From contig CAJNOI010000007.1 in the NCBI GenBank assembly GCA_905250115.1, positions 545,796 through 609,795 on the forward strand: a DNA stretch of 64,000 nt, in the 5' to 3' direction. Positions 24,352-36,390 of the stretch are shown in pieces. Both the position numbers and the translations under genes were made by a program. Every line of letters begins with the position of its first letter. Positions within the stretch are counted from its first letter, which is position 1. A model generated the notes under the pieces. It did no database searches. It saw only the letters and a program-made list of their open reading frames with translations, and had not been told where the DNA came from. The DNA comes from Adineta steineri. Taxonomy: Eukaryota > Rotifera > Eurotatoria > Adinetida > Adinetidae.

Positions 24352-26978
24352 ATGGCTTTACATAAGTTTCCAAAATCAAAATCATTTGATGTTGATTATT
24401 GTGGTTGTACAGCAGCGACGTTACTTTTAAATGAATCATCAATACGAGATGCAATTAATTTTATTCGACAAATGAAATCTAAACAAGAATTTATCAAAAC
24501 AAGATTATCTGTAGCGAAAGATGGTGTTAAAATTATTTATGATGATGAACAAAACTATTCTACATATGTACCAGCACATATGATTGCTGGTTCGATTAAT
24601 GGAAAATCTTCTTTAAATGATACTATTGGTATGTTAATTAACAAAAATAAAATCAATGTTACAATTTTTCTTTTTTTTTCGTTTCGAACTAGGTGTTGTC
24701 TATATATCACCACTAACTGGTCGTCATTATCCAGCATTTGTACATGTATATCGATGTGATTCATCACGTGCTGCTCATAAATTATTAATTCGTCTTCGTG
24801 CTTATATAATTACCGAAAGTCGTCGTTCAGAAATTCAACAACTTGAACAGAAATTAGTTCTTCATAAATTACTTAATTCTGATCATAATAATATTTCAAA
24901 AAAACAATCACAATCACCAAATACAACAACTTTAGAATCAAATAAAACAAATACAGGTATTTCATCTTCATCAACAAGTAGTAATAGTCGATTAGATAAA
25001 ATTGATCCAGTTAAATCAATTACAGAAGAATTACAAAAGAAAATTGATTCTCAAGAACCACTATTATTTCCGCCAAAAGATTATGATACAGTACATGCTG
25101 GTCATGGAAATATTCAACGAGCTCAAGCATGGAAAAGTAGAGAGGTATTTAAAATAAGCACCATTTTTCTTTTTCAATGCATAATTTAGTATATGTATAT
25201 ATACTCTCATTGCACAATGTGCTCATTCATTCTTATTTTACATTGAAGGTTACCTTACTTTCTTTGACCGATCAATAACTCATTAAATGTATTGAACAGA
25301 GAATTTTATTTAAGAGAAAAAGAGCCTTGTTGGCGATAGTATATATATATATATATAAAGAAAAATGAAAGAATGTTAATTTAGTGAGCGACTACCTTTA
25401 TTCTTTTTCTTGATCTGAGGTTACTACCGACATCGTCTCTTAATCACCATCTTCCGTTGGACAAACACATACTTGCTCACTTTCTATTCAACTACAACGC
25501 TTTAGTCGCATCATTCATGGATAAGGAGATTTGCATGCATTTCTTTTTATTCTTTACTCTGTCTGAGTGAAAAGAATAGTCGATGAACATTTTTACACGT
25601 ATTGTTCGAGTTAAATGATATAATGGTTCGTTTTAAATATGACAACTTAATACCATCAAATTTTACTACTAATTTAACTGCTAAGCTACGTTCTCGTTAT
25701 GGTTTATATTCTAGATCAAAGGTGATTGAGATTTATATTTACATAAAATTTTTTTATACAGAATATCATTAAACAATTGTCATACTTATTGCATTTAATT
25801 TATATTTTAGCCAACAATTATCGGTTATACACCAATTGATCCTGATAATCATCGAACACGACATCAAATATCTACAAATCATCTCTCATCAGTTAATAAA
25901 TCTAATACAGATGAATCAAGAAAATCAAACTCAAGTCATGATATTCTTGGAAATAATGGTAGACCACGTTTTTCAACACAGAGAAGTGATACAACTATTG
26001 ATGCGGTATAGACTTTCTTCAATGATCTTTCTAAAAATTCAAAATCAACTTAATTTTTCCTTTTTTTTTTTGAATTTCATTATAGGTCGAAGCTGTTAGT
26101 TTAGCTTTTGACTTTCTTAAAGATGAAACAGGTTCAATAACAACTGATAATGAAGGTAATATAGAACCTATTGAAACAGAACAACAAGACAAACCACCAA
26201 TTTTTCGTTTTCGACCACCACAAATTACAGCTATTACTAAGTATGTATTTTTTTTTTATATTTTCTTTTTATTCTACATTTTATTTTCTATAGAAAAATT
26301 TTTACTCGTAACAATAATTATGAATTACAAAATGACTTACCTCATCAGAATTTATCACCGAAAAATGATTTAGATAATTATTATAATAATACTCATTATC
26401 ATCAACATCCACAAATGCCAAATGGACATCGAACTCGTTCCGAAACAAATCTACGTTACGATCCAAAACCTAGAATGCATCTCAGTCCTCGTTATGAAAA
26501 TCGTCTTGTTAATAGAAGTGGTGCACCTATTTCAACAAATCCACTTTGGACATCTACATCACCAGTAATGATCGGTTCACAACCAAATTTATTAACACGT
26601 CATAGTCCAATACTTCAAGTACCTGTTCATCGAAATCTAAGTCCACCAATAGAACGAAGAATGACTTCAGCAGCACCGTTACAACATCCTCTTTATGTTA
26701 TCAATTCTAATCATAAATCATCAGCAAATATACATCAGCAGGAAAATCAACAAAAACGACCTGGACAACTACCAACACCATCGAATTCAAATAAAAAACA
26801 ATCAACACAATTACAAACTCTCGATACAAATGAGTTTATTTTACGTGCTTCCAATGGAGTATTGTTAAAAAATTCACAATATTCAAATCGATCTACACCA
26901 GGTATATCACGAGATTATAGAACTCATTCGATCGATGTAATTAGCAATAGTAATACTATGCTTGATGTATATTATTGA
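24352..26978 (+). CDS. PTB/PID-domain adaptor-like protein
   Basis: Exons: 24352 to about 24628, about 24694 to 25144, about 25811 to 26007, about 26085 to 26239, and about 26293 to 26978. The first two encode a phosphotyrosine-binding fold: DYCGCTAATLL, a helix with RDAINFIRQMK, TRLSVAKDGVKIIYDDE strands, VVYISPLTGRHYPAFVHVYRC, and the final helix AAHKLLIRLRAYI. PTB domains bind NPxY-type peptides in receptors. The rest is low complexity (Ser/Asn/Gln) with short conserved-looking patches such as LFPPKDYDTVHAGHGNIQRA and PPIFRFRPP. I cannot name the orthologue. The start ATG at 24352 follows an acceptor-like AG at 24341-24342. A 667-bp intron contains a possible alternative first exon. Confidence 0.65.
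25623..25721 (+). CDS. Possible alternative first exon of the PTB gene
   Basis: ATG at 25623 opens 33 codons (MVRFKYDNLIPSNFTTNLTA...) ending AAG|GTGATT. Splicing to the same acceptor used by the upstream exon (about 25811) keeps the frame, because both junctions are phase 0. This would make an isoform lacking the PTB domain. Evidence is the open frame, donor and phase match only. Confidence 0.4.
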
Positions 26979-27724
26979 CTTTTTTCTCTTGTACTTTTTC
27001 TTTTTTTTTTTACAAATTTATATTTATTGATTTTTATTCTCAAATGAACAACGATATGGATCATTCATTTGTATCAGTATGTAGTATCTACCGGATTCTA
27101 TAAGATTATTTCTACTTTTCATTTCATTTTTTATCTATGATATATTAACATTCTCATTCGATTAAATATTTTCGATCGTGTATACCATTTTTGAATAGTA
27201 CATATATGTCTTCTATTGATTTTGAAATATATTTCTTCCATGTACAATTTATATGAATGACAAAAAGCAATCCAATTCATTATATAATACATATCGAATA
27301 TTCTTTCGTACCCTAGATAATTTTTCTTTTAAGTCTAACTTATTTCAATTTTGAAAAATATTTGATATTTTCAATTGCTCTTAATGATAAAGTATATGTA
27401 ATTTTTTTATTATTGTTTCTACTGTAGCATTATAAATATATTGAATATCTATAGTCTTCTGATTGTTTGTTTCAACGATTAAAATTTTATTAGTCATACA
27501 TATCTTTTCAAAACGTGTTTATTATAGTAAATAAAAATCAAACGTCACTCAAAAGACTATAATCTACTACTATATCATAAATCTAAATATCAAAAGCAAA
27601 ACGTAATTCATGTAAAAAAAATTCTAAACAAAATCAACACCATTTACTAAAAGATAGGAAAAACTAATAATAATAAAATAAAAATAATAAGAAATCAATG
27701 CGTATTGTCAGTTAATTTTCAGGC

Positions 27725-27782
27725 CACTGCCATCGCCTACGCTCGCTGTTCCAGTACCTCAAGCGAGGTAGGAAATACAGTG
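27725..27782. repeat. Hairpin element 1
   Basis: Nested inverted repeat. The outer arms are CACTG (27725-27729) and CAGTG (27778-27782). The inner stem CCTAC-g-CTCGCT (27736-27747) pairs with AGCGAGGTAGG (27762-27772), giving 11 bp with one bulge and a 14-nt loop. Confidence 0.7.
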
Positions 27783-27837
27783 AATTGAATATCCGAACAT
27801 TTCATTGATATTATTATTATTTTTTAAAGAAGAGTAT

Positions 27838-27921
27838 TTGTTAATTTGGCTACCGTCCAATAATGCTTCGCTCCTACATATATCCGAGCGAGGTATAACT
27901 GAACAGTTGTCTAATTAACAA
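27838..27921. repeat. Hairpin element 2
   Basis: The outer arms TTGTTAATT (27838-27846) and AATTAACAA (27913-27921) are perfect 9-bp complements. The inner stem TCGCTC (27868-27873) pairs with GAGCGA (27886-27891), extendable by a G-U and a C-G pair. Confidence 0.7.
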
Positions 27922-27972
27922 CAATTAAATTTCGATTCTATTAAAAATAATGTAGATTATTAATGGCATCAT

Positions 27973-28034
27973 TTACTGGCTGCTGTACTTCGCTCACATT
28001 CGATTCGCGTAGCGTGGCACAAGCAGAACAGTAA
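27973..28034. repeat. Hairpin element 3
   Basis: The outer arms are TTACTG (27973-27978) and CAGTAA (28029-28034). The middle arms are CTGCT (27980-27984) and AGCAG (28022-28026). The inner arms are CGCT (27991-27994) and AGCG (28011-28014). Confidence 0.65.
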
Positions 28035-28090
28035 CTGATACACATTATTAAAATTTATAAATAAAAAAAAATCATCTTCTTACGCGCATT

Positions 28091-28159
28091 TGCACCGTCC
28101 CTGTATCTCCCTAGTTTTGTCGATTACCCAAGGGAGGCACATCGAACAGTGAAAGTGCA
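28091..28159. repeat. Hairpin element 4
   Basis: The outer arms are TGCAC (28091-28095) and GTGCA (28155-28159). The middle arms are CTGT (28101-28104) and ACAG (28146-28149). The inner arms are CTCCCT (28107-28112) and AGGGAG (28131-28136). It shares ACCGTCC and GAACAGT words with element 2. Confidence 0.65.
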
Positions 28160-28198
28160 CAAAGAAGTAATCGATGACAAACGATTTTCAAACAGTTC

Positions 28199-28254
28199 TC
28201 ACCGGTCACCAGACACGCCGAGTCATGTATCAAAGCGTTCCTGATAACCGGTGA
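28199..28254. repeat. Hairpin element 5
   Basis: TCACCGGT (28199-28206) and ACCGGTGA (28247-28254) are a perfect 8-bp inverted repeat. Each arm holds the palindrome ACCGGT, so the arms could also pair with themselves. No clear inner stem. Confidence 0.5.
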
Positions 28255-29074
28255 TTGCGTCCGAAAAAGTATTTTCCCTACTACCATGATATTTACACTC
28301 ATTCTTACCAGGTCGACGTTAACTAAATAAATGGAATGATAAATGTATAACTTTGCCTTTTTATAGATCGTCATAGACGGACGGACGAACGAAATATAGA
28401 GAGAATAAGAAGAAGAAAAAATGAAATGATATCATTGGGAGTAAGAGAGTGATGCGTCGGCGATATAAACAATGAATATAGATGTATATATGTGCCTCGA
28501 TGATGATACTTGTTGCCGTCCAGCATGTATATATCTACATCGACGACGACCACTGTGACAGAAAAATAACAAAGATTATACTTGTTTCTCTTTTTTCTCC
28601 ACTTTATATGTTGTTTACAAAACAGACAACTAAAACTATTGATCGAGAAGAAATTTCATTTGAAATCGTATCTGCTTCAATTATTTATTATTGTATCCAT
28701 TCAATATTCACAGTATTTCATGATCAACTTAAATATATACATATATATATTAATATTATCAGTTAAGATATTATTTGAACTGTGAAATAGATTGATCAAA
28801 AACTAAGTATTCATGAATAATTTTTCACGTTCATAAATTTGGTCTCGTTAGTATAGAATCACTCAAAAAAAAATTACAAAAAAAGTACAGCAAAAAAAAA
28901 ATGAATACAGCAATATAGCATCGATTTATTGTTTACATCGAAGCTTAAATGTATATGTTGTATGAACATAAATTGAGACGCTTATTGACTCGATTAGAAA
29001 AAGAAGAGAAAAAAAACAGATACTGTTGAATACATGGAAAGACAAGCCGAGAAAATAAACATAAAAAGAAAATT

Positions 29075-31170
29075 TTACAAGTTTGTTCGAATTACATCTG
29101 TTGCTGCCTCATCAGAAACATAAGCATGATTTATTTCGGTATCAGTTAATACTGAATACATTCGTTCATCATTATTGTCTGTTTCAATGTCGCTAACATC
29201 TTCAATAACAGAACGTGCCGAAATATTTGTATTATCAGTTGTACCACCTAGTGAACCAACAAAAAAATTAGCAGCACGTGGTGTTATAAATGAGCCCAAT
29301 GGTGAATCATGAAAACTTCCATATGATGTTGTTGTTGTTGTATTATTCATATCTTTGCCTTCAGAACTTGATTCACGTAAAATAATACGTGGTAATTGTG
29401 AATGAGAATAATGTTGAGCAGTTAGTTGTGGTTCATCAAAAACAAGATCATTTGTTGTTATACGATTTGAAGTAGACTGTCTTGGTAATGCTGATATATT
29501 AGCTTCATCATCAGTATCTGATGTGTCATTATTGGTATCATCAATAAAATTAGAAGAATCAACATCTGAATAATTAATGGTTCGACGTCCTAAAATTAAA
29601 ATATTTATTTAGCGTAACATAAATATGAACGTAGACAGAAATATAAAAGTTTTATTTATTAATCATCTGAAATTTTTTTTTTCGTTTTTTTTCTCTCTAT
29701 AAAATAATTGATACAGGAAGAAAAAAGTCAATTCATATTATAGAAGTATTAAATTGACAAATAGAAAGCTATTATTTAAAGTATAATATTGATTTAATTG
29801 ATAATATATATATATATTTACCTAATTGACGATTTCGTGAAGCATCAGGTATTATATTATCTTCAGATGGTCGTATTAATGGTGTTCGTTCTGTTGTTGC
29901 ATGAACACTACTTTCTTCATCGGAATTATCATGACTTGGAAATACATAACGTTTGCATACAGGACATTGACGTCGATTATTTAATAGCCAAGGATCAATA
30001 CATTTCATATGGTATGCTAAAAGAAAACAATCAAAAATGAATACATAGTAGTATAATTTGGGAAATTAACCATGATCACAAGGTAGTATACGTAATTTTG
30101 CGCCATCTTCATAATCATCTAAGCAAATAGCACAAACTTCCCAACGATCACCTTTGACAAATTTTTTTATCTTCAATTGCTTAAGAGCTGAACGTGGTAA
30201 ACGATGACGACGTGTACGACGTCGATGTAAATAACATTTTACCAACTAAAAATTAAATTCAAATGAAAAATTTTAAATTGTATTTATAAGTTTGTACCGT
30301 AAAACTAATAAGACCAAGAAATGATACACCAATAATACAAAGAAATGGTATTAAATAGGCGCGAAAATTAAATAATTGTTCACCAGTAATTCTAATATGA
30401 AATCTATTATATACGGAGAAAAAAAGTATTATGAGATTCCATAAAAATAAATTCTGTATATATTTACTGAGGAACTGATTTAACTGTTGTTTTATTATAT
30501 AGATAATTTGATACAATCGATAAACCATCGGAATGAGTTATTAATGTTGATGGAATTTTTATATCTTAATTTAATAAAATAAAATATTAAATATGAATTT
30601 ATCAATTATTTTCTATTTACTTCTTCCATGTGGACCCATTGCTATAAGTGCATCTTCATAATTATAAATAATAACAGCACTATAATTAGCTTCTTGAGCA
30701 TTTAGTACCTTAAAAATAGAAAAGTGTTTGAAAGATGATTCAAAAACAAAAATTTACTTTAAGATCAAAATCACACACATCAACTGAATTAGTACGAGGA
30801 ATAAGTGCTATCCATTGATATCCAGGCATTGAAAGAGTTGGTGGTGGTGCTACTTTAGTACAAGCATTTTTTGGATTTGTCAAGGCAACATAACCCTTTA
30901 AAAATAAAATAATATAAACATTAATGACAATAAAAGAAACAAAAAATATTACTTTTATTCCTTCTGATGTAAATGGTGGACCGAAACTTGCAGCTTGATC
31001 ATCATAATCTTCAACAAGTTTATTTGCACTATTGTACTAGTAAAAAAAAATGAAATTAATTTATCTATTTTGTTGTTTTGTTTTTATCATACCACATAGA
31101 TATCAGCAAAAGTTATTTGAATAATTGATAAAAGAAGACACGGGATAAGTAGTGATATAACGGACATCAT
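29075..31170 (-). CDS. RNF13: RNF13-type PA-TM-RING ubiquitin ligase
   Basis: The order is signal peptide (MMSVISLLIPCLLLSIIQIT), protease-associated lumenal domain (through about 30560), one transmembrane helix (LIPFLCIIGVSFLGLISFTV), basic stretch, RING-H2 (CAICLDDYEDGAKLRILPCD, then HAYHMKCIDPWL and CPVCKR) and a Ser/Asp/Thr-rich tail with ERTPLIRPSED. The order, the RING spacing and the TPL(I/L)RP motif match RNF13/RNF167, endolysosomal E3 ligases. Exons are separated by short introns, and the last two coding segments are 29590-29075 and about 30018-29820. The start is the first of two adjacent ATGs. The stop is TAA at 29075-29077. Confidence 0.9.
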
Positions 31171-32699
31171 TATTGATGATCCGTTCACAATTTTATGTAA
31201 CCAAAACGATAGAGAAATAAAACAAAATTAATTTGAATACTTCTAGAATATATCATGTATAGACATTTTATGCGTCAATAAAATAATTAATAAAAAAAAT
31301 AGAATAATGACGAATCATACATATTATCATGAATATGTGTACTATTAATAACTGAGGAATAAAGATAAAGAAAAAAAAAGTAAATAAATGTATTTATTAA
31401 ACGTCTTGTTCTTTTAGTTGTTGGTCTAATGTACAATCCGAATATGTCAAGGTTCTTTGACAGAGGGCATTAGTATTTAGTTGAAGTCAAATCTATTAAA
31501 ATTATTGTTTACATAATGTTTCAACATAATTTCATTTTATTCATTAATAAAATCATGTATTTATAAATATTTTTTATTATAAATAATTTGACCTGATGTC
31601 GCTAATAGTCATCTAAATAATTATAAGTTATTATTAGTCCTTCAAACACGGCATCAGTAAAAAATAGAAAGAGAGAGAGAGAGAAAAGTAGACGGTCATC
31701 GTCACATGTTTAGAATTAAAATATTCAATTTACCTATTCTATGTACTGTGATATCGAATATATCGTTATTTTTTCTAATCGAAAGATACGCACTCTTTTG
31801 AGTAACTTAACTACAAAATGTCAGATTTTTTTTATAAACACACTCCCATTAGCTGTCTGTCATTGTGTGACCTAGTGGTGGTTTTTTTTTCACACACAAT
31901 TCCGTCTTATAAAGTTTGTAAAAAACACATGATTAATACAAAACACACCTATTATATCTTCGTTAGATATATATAAAATTATTTTGACATCTAGTGAAAG
32001 CATAGTGATTTATAATTTATATTATAATATATATTTTATATTGATTGAGACTAGCATTAGTATTTATGTTATCATTTATTACCCTTGTCTTAATTCTTTA
32101 TAAAATTTTTATCGTAAGTAATGAATAATTTTAAGTATTTTTTTTTTTTTGAGTAGTAGAGAATACTATTTATTATATGACTAACACTATAGAAAATAAG
32201 GATGTTAAGTGAGGAAAAGGAATTATTTAGTTGTCTAGTTTGTCATTGATATTATTCCATTCCTTTTATTGATGAGAAGTAATCATATTTTCACACTTGA
32301 ATGTTATGTAACACTATCAACATATTCATACATTCTTTTGATGACAGTATATTATCATATGCTATCTTCTTTTATGAATTATTGTATCATTCAAGAAACA
32401 GATGCTATGAATATTTATGATATAAAAAATAGTTTCATTTCTATCAACTGTTGATAAAGAAAATAAATTGAAGTGGATATTTTATCAATACGAGACGCAC
32501 CCTTTACTATAGAAATTTGTCCAGACAAACACCTCCTATGCTTATAAAATTTGTAATTATAAATAACAAAAGTATGTAATATATTCATAATACCTATGTA
32601 TCCTTTACTTTGAGTATTAAAATATGAATTTTATAAACATATTGTAGACTATTATTATAATCTATCAATTTGTTTTCATTAAAGATAGTAGTTTTAGAT
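31171..32699. other. Divergent intergenic region
   Basis: 1.5 kb of AT-rich DNA between the 5' ends of RNF13 (-) and the semaphorin (+). It includes a GAGAGAGAGAGA patch near 31673. No coding or RNA gene is recognised. The final GTAGTTTTAG (32688-32697) is acceptor-like and ends two bases before the semaphorin ATG. Confidence 0.6.
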
Positions 32700-35600
32700 A
32701 TGACAACTAATTTAATTATATTCCTGTTTGGTATTATATGTGTTGGTAGTTCGTCATTACCAACTATCCCTTATTCGAAATATGTACCAAATTGTAAGTA
32801 TTTTGAATTCATATTAACATTATGTATTGATTCTATTTGATTGATTATTTAGCTATTCGTAAATATTCATCAGGTTTAAACTATTATTGGAATTTATTAC
32901 TTGATGATGATAGTCTTTATGTTGGTGGACAGTAAGTTTATTTATTCATCATAAAAAAATTTTATAAATGAAAATTTTCATTTTATAATAGAAATGTAAT
33001 TCTTCGATTAAATCGAGATAATATCGAAGATCGAACAAGCTCAGTAAGTTTTTATTTTAAAATTAATCAAATAAATTATTTTTTCAAATAGATTTACAAA
33101 TCAATTGATATACCATCGAAACGAGATGAAGTACAAAAATGTTTATCCCATTCGTTAAATCAAGTATGAATTATAATCGAAAAGAAAAATATAAAATATT
33201 TTTGATCGTTTTTTTTCTAAAAGGCTTTTGATTGTGAAAATCATGTTCGAGTATTATTACGACGTAAGAAAAAATACAATGATATATTTGTATGTTCAAC
33301 AAATGCATTTTCACCAAAAATCTATTACTTTAATGTAACTAATATTATTTAAAGATTTGTTTTTTTGCAATATTAAATTTTCTTTTAGCCTGATTTAACT
33401 GAAAAACAAGGAAGTAAAGAAGGTTTTGGTTATTGTTCACGAGATCCACGACATAATAATACTGCTCTTTGGACAGGTATGATATTTTTGTTTTGATTTT
33501 AGTATAGAAATTTTTTTCTTTCGAATTAGATGAAGGTAATCCGGAAAATTATGGATTTTTTTATACGGGTGCTGTTATTGATTATACAAAAACTGAACCA
33601 ATTATTTATCGACCACCATCTGATGATGGAACTATTAAGTTTTTACGAACACCTCAATATGATACTGATTGGTTGAGTGGTAAGTATTCAATAATTTTTC
33701 GGGAATAAATAACGATTTTGTTTTCTTTTAATATTCATTTAGCACCGGAATTTATTGCTTCATTTGACGTTGGTTCAAATATATATTTTTTCTTTCGAGA
33801 AAAAGCTGAAGAACAACGTGATATATTTCCAAGAATTTACTCGCGTGTTGGTCGTCTATGCAAAGTAAAATATGATTGAATAAATAAGAATTTTAAAACT
33901 TAATTTGCATTCTTAGAATGATGCTGATACAGCAACAATTATGGCTAATACATGGACAACATTTCGTAAAGCAAGAATAACTTGTTTAAGTGGTACAAAT
34001 GATTCACCTTTTGTATTTAATGATATAAGTAAGATGAAATTAATTTTTATATTAAATAAAAAAACACAAATTTTTATATAGGTGCTGTAACAAAACTTCA
34101 TGATGATCGTTTTGTTGTTTCATTTACCAGTGCACCGTAAGTGTTGAAAAAGATATGTGTGTCAATCTTGATCATATTTCTCTCTCTCCCTATATATATA
34201 GTGGTGATTTAACAACATCAATTATTTGTGAATATTCACGACGAGATATTGATTCTATTCTTGATGGAAATTTTAAAGAAGCTGATTCAACTAGTGTATG
34301 GAGAGAATTACCTCGTGATCATGTTCCTGATGGTGTATCGAAAAATGTAAGATTATTATTTATTTTTTTCCATAGTTTTTTTCAAATTAATTTATTCTAG
34401 TGTGAATCAAATGGAAGTTTATCTGATACAGTATTAAGTTTTCTTCGTTCACATGTACTTATGAATGGAAATATATTTTCTTCACCACCAATGGAAATTG
34501 CTTTTCAAATATCAGATACAATTATAACTCGTCTTGTAACAGATTATATTAATTATAATAATGATAATCAAATAACATTAGTTTATGCTGGTACACAAGA
34601 TGGACAAATATTAAAATTAGTTCAAAAGAAAAAAGGAGAGAAATTTGTTTTATTAACATCATGGATATTAGATGAAAATACGAATGAAAAATCACCTGTT
34701 AGAAATATGATTCTTGCTCAAGTAAATTTATATTCTTAATATATTTTTTGTGTATTAAATTCTTTTTTGTTTTATTCTCAGGATACAAAACAATTATATG
34801 TATCAACAGATGCAGCAGTTTATCAATTTTCAGTTAATCAATGTAATCGATATATACTTTGTACAGAATGTGAACGTGATCCATTATGTCATTATGATAT
34901 TCAACAAAATCGATGTTTAAATGTTGATGAGAAGTAAATAGAAATGAAGTGTTTTCAATAATTTTATTTATTTTGTTTTAGTAATGTAAAAGTAGCTATT
35001 GCTCGTTTACAACCAGAATCTTGGTGTAAAAAATCAGTTCAACGCCCAAGTAAGTTTTTTTTTGAAAATTTTCTTTATATAAAATCGAAAATATATTTTC
35101 ATAGGTAAAGTACTTGAATTAACACGAAAAAAAGGTGAAACTGTTTGGTTACAATGTGATGTTAGTGAACATTTACGTTCATCTGTTGAATGGCGTTGGA
35201 ATGGTCGAAATATTCAAGATACATTATTTAATAATTATCTTTTAACAAAAGAACATAGTAAGAAATCGTTTTTTCCCTCTATTATTCAGTTATTTAAATT
35301 AATAAAAAAATCAACCTATTCTAGATTTAATTATTATTAATATGAATAATTCACTTAATGGTCAATATACTTGTTTTGTCGGTAATCAACCAATGATTTC
35401 CTATTCACTTGAAACAGATCGAGGTAACATAATATATATAATTTTATTTTCCTATTTTGTTTCTCTGCTAGATGCATTTGTATATGGAGATGTTAATTCA
35501 GTAACAACAAACTTATCAAGACGTAAGTTATATTTGGAATACATTAGAATTATTATTAGATCAATTCTAAACTAACATTGAAAAGAAAAAGAGATTCAGT

Positions 35601-36030
35601 CGGGCATCAAGGTTTTTTTTCGCCTAAAGGAAAACTATTATTTGTAAATTAAGGATTAATATACAAATCTATGGTGTTGCACCTAGCATTATGTTGCTTA
35701 GGGCTACTTATCATTTTCCTGAGCATTGTACTATTTTGTTGAATAGACATTTAAAAATATGAGCTGTTTTTATTGCGCACGCCGCAAACATGTATCGACT
35801 TGATGAGAATATATCATTTTATAAAAATAATTTCTTTCAGGTAATGGTGAATGTAACTGTTTAACAGCTGAAAAATACATTGAAAAATACAATGATTGGT
35901 GTAAAGAATTTGAAAATTATCAACGTGCTTACAATGAATGGGAAGTTTTACGAGATCAAGTATATTTAAAACGTTTCTTTAAATATAAATTTTTTATTTT
36001 ATTTTATTTTAGAGTTGTCCTAAGCCTTAA
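32700..36030 (+). CDS. Secreted class-2 semaphorin
   Basis: Semaphorins are guidance cues that signal through plexins. A signal peptide (LIIFLFGIICVGSSS) is followed by a full Sema domain (landmarks: FDCENHVRVLL, FVCSTNAFSP, GFFYTGAVIDYTKTEPIIYR, PEFIASFDVGSNIYFFFRE, GRLCK, LSDTVLSFLRSHVLM), a PSI domain (CNRYILCTECERDPLCHYD, from about 34840), one Ig domain (VWLQCDVSEHL to GQYTCFVG) and a short tail with YIEKYNDWCKEFENYQRAYN. No transmembrane segment is seen. The tail matches arthropod Sema2a/2b, which also ends after the Ig domain with this WCxEFExY helix. All junctions are in frame. One intron (35523-35840) is about 320 bp and unlike the rest. Stop TAA at 36028-36030. Confidence 0.9.
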
Positions 36031-36354
36031 AATAGAACAAAAAAGGTCTGATATGTATATAATATCCGTCAGATATATATTCGACGAAAAATAGAATAGA
36101 ATCAGATGACTTCGTTTGTCAGATGTTCATACCTTTTTTTTTTTTTCTTCTTTCTGTAATTTACATAGACACTCCAATTGACAATTTTTGCTCATTTATA
36201 TAATCTCTTTTTGTGTTTAATAATTAATTCAGGAATTTTTCTTTGTTCGTTTTTTCGTAATTCATTGTCTTCTTTATTTACTTGCTAGTCGTCAATATAC
36301 AATTTGCAAGATTTTTTTGTTCCTATTGAATAAAATATCTTGAATTTTCTTTTT

Positions 36355-36356
36355 AG
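36355..36356 (+). other. Putative trans-splice acceptor upstream of SPFH gene
   Basis: TTTTCTTTTTAG ends 34 nt before the ATG, inside a 360-bp intergenic gap after the semaphorin. Confidence 0.35.
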
Positions 36357-36390
36357 AAAGTATCTTTACTTTTACTTTCTATTTATCAAT

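Larger units (their letters stand above)
26979..29074. other. Convergent intergenic region with hairpin array
   Basis: The region between the 3' ends of the PTB gene (+) and RNF13 (-). Its first 700 bp and last 500 bp are plain AT-rich DNA. From 27725 to about 28560 GC content rises and five inverted repeats follow one another (listed separately). No coding sequence is recognisable. The short open frames around 28111-28785 have no domain signal. Confidence 0.6.

Noticed and set aside
27961..28035. tRNA-like ATTCGATTCGC in hairpin element 3
   Set aside because: No A box, no cloverleaf, and B-box consensus fails.
28111..28785. Several short open frames in the hairpin region
   Set aside because: No domain signal, and hairpin arms explain the sequence bias.
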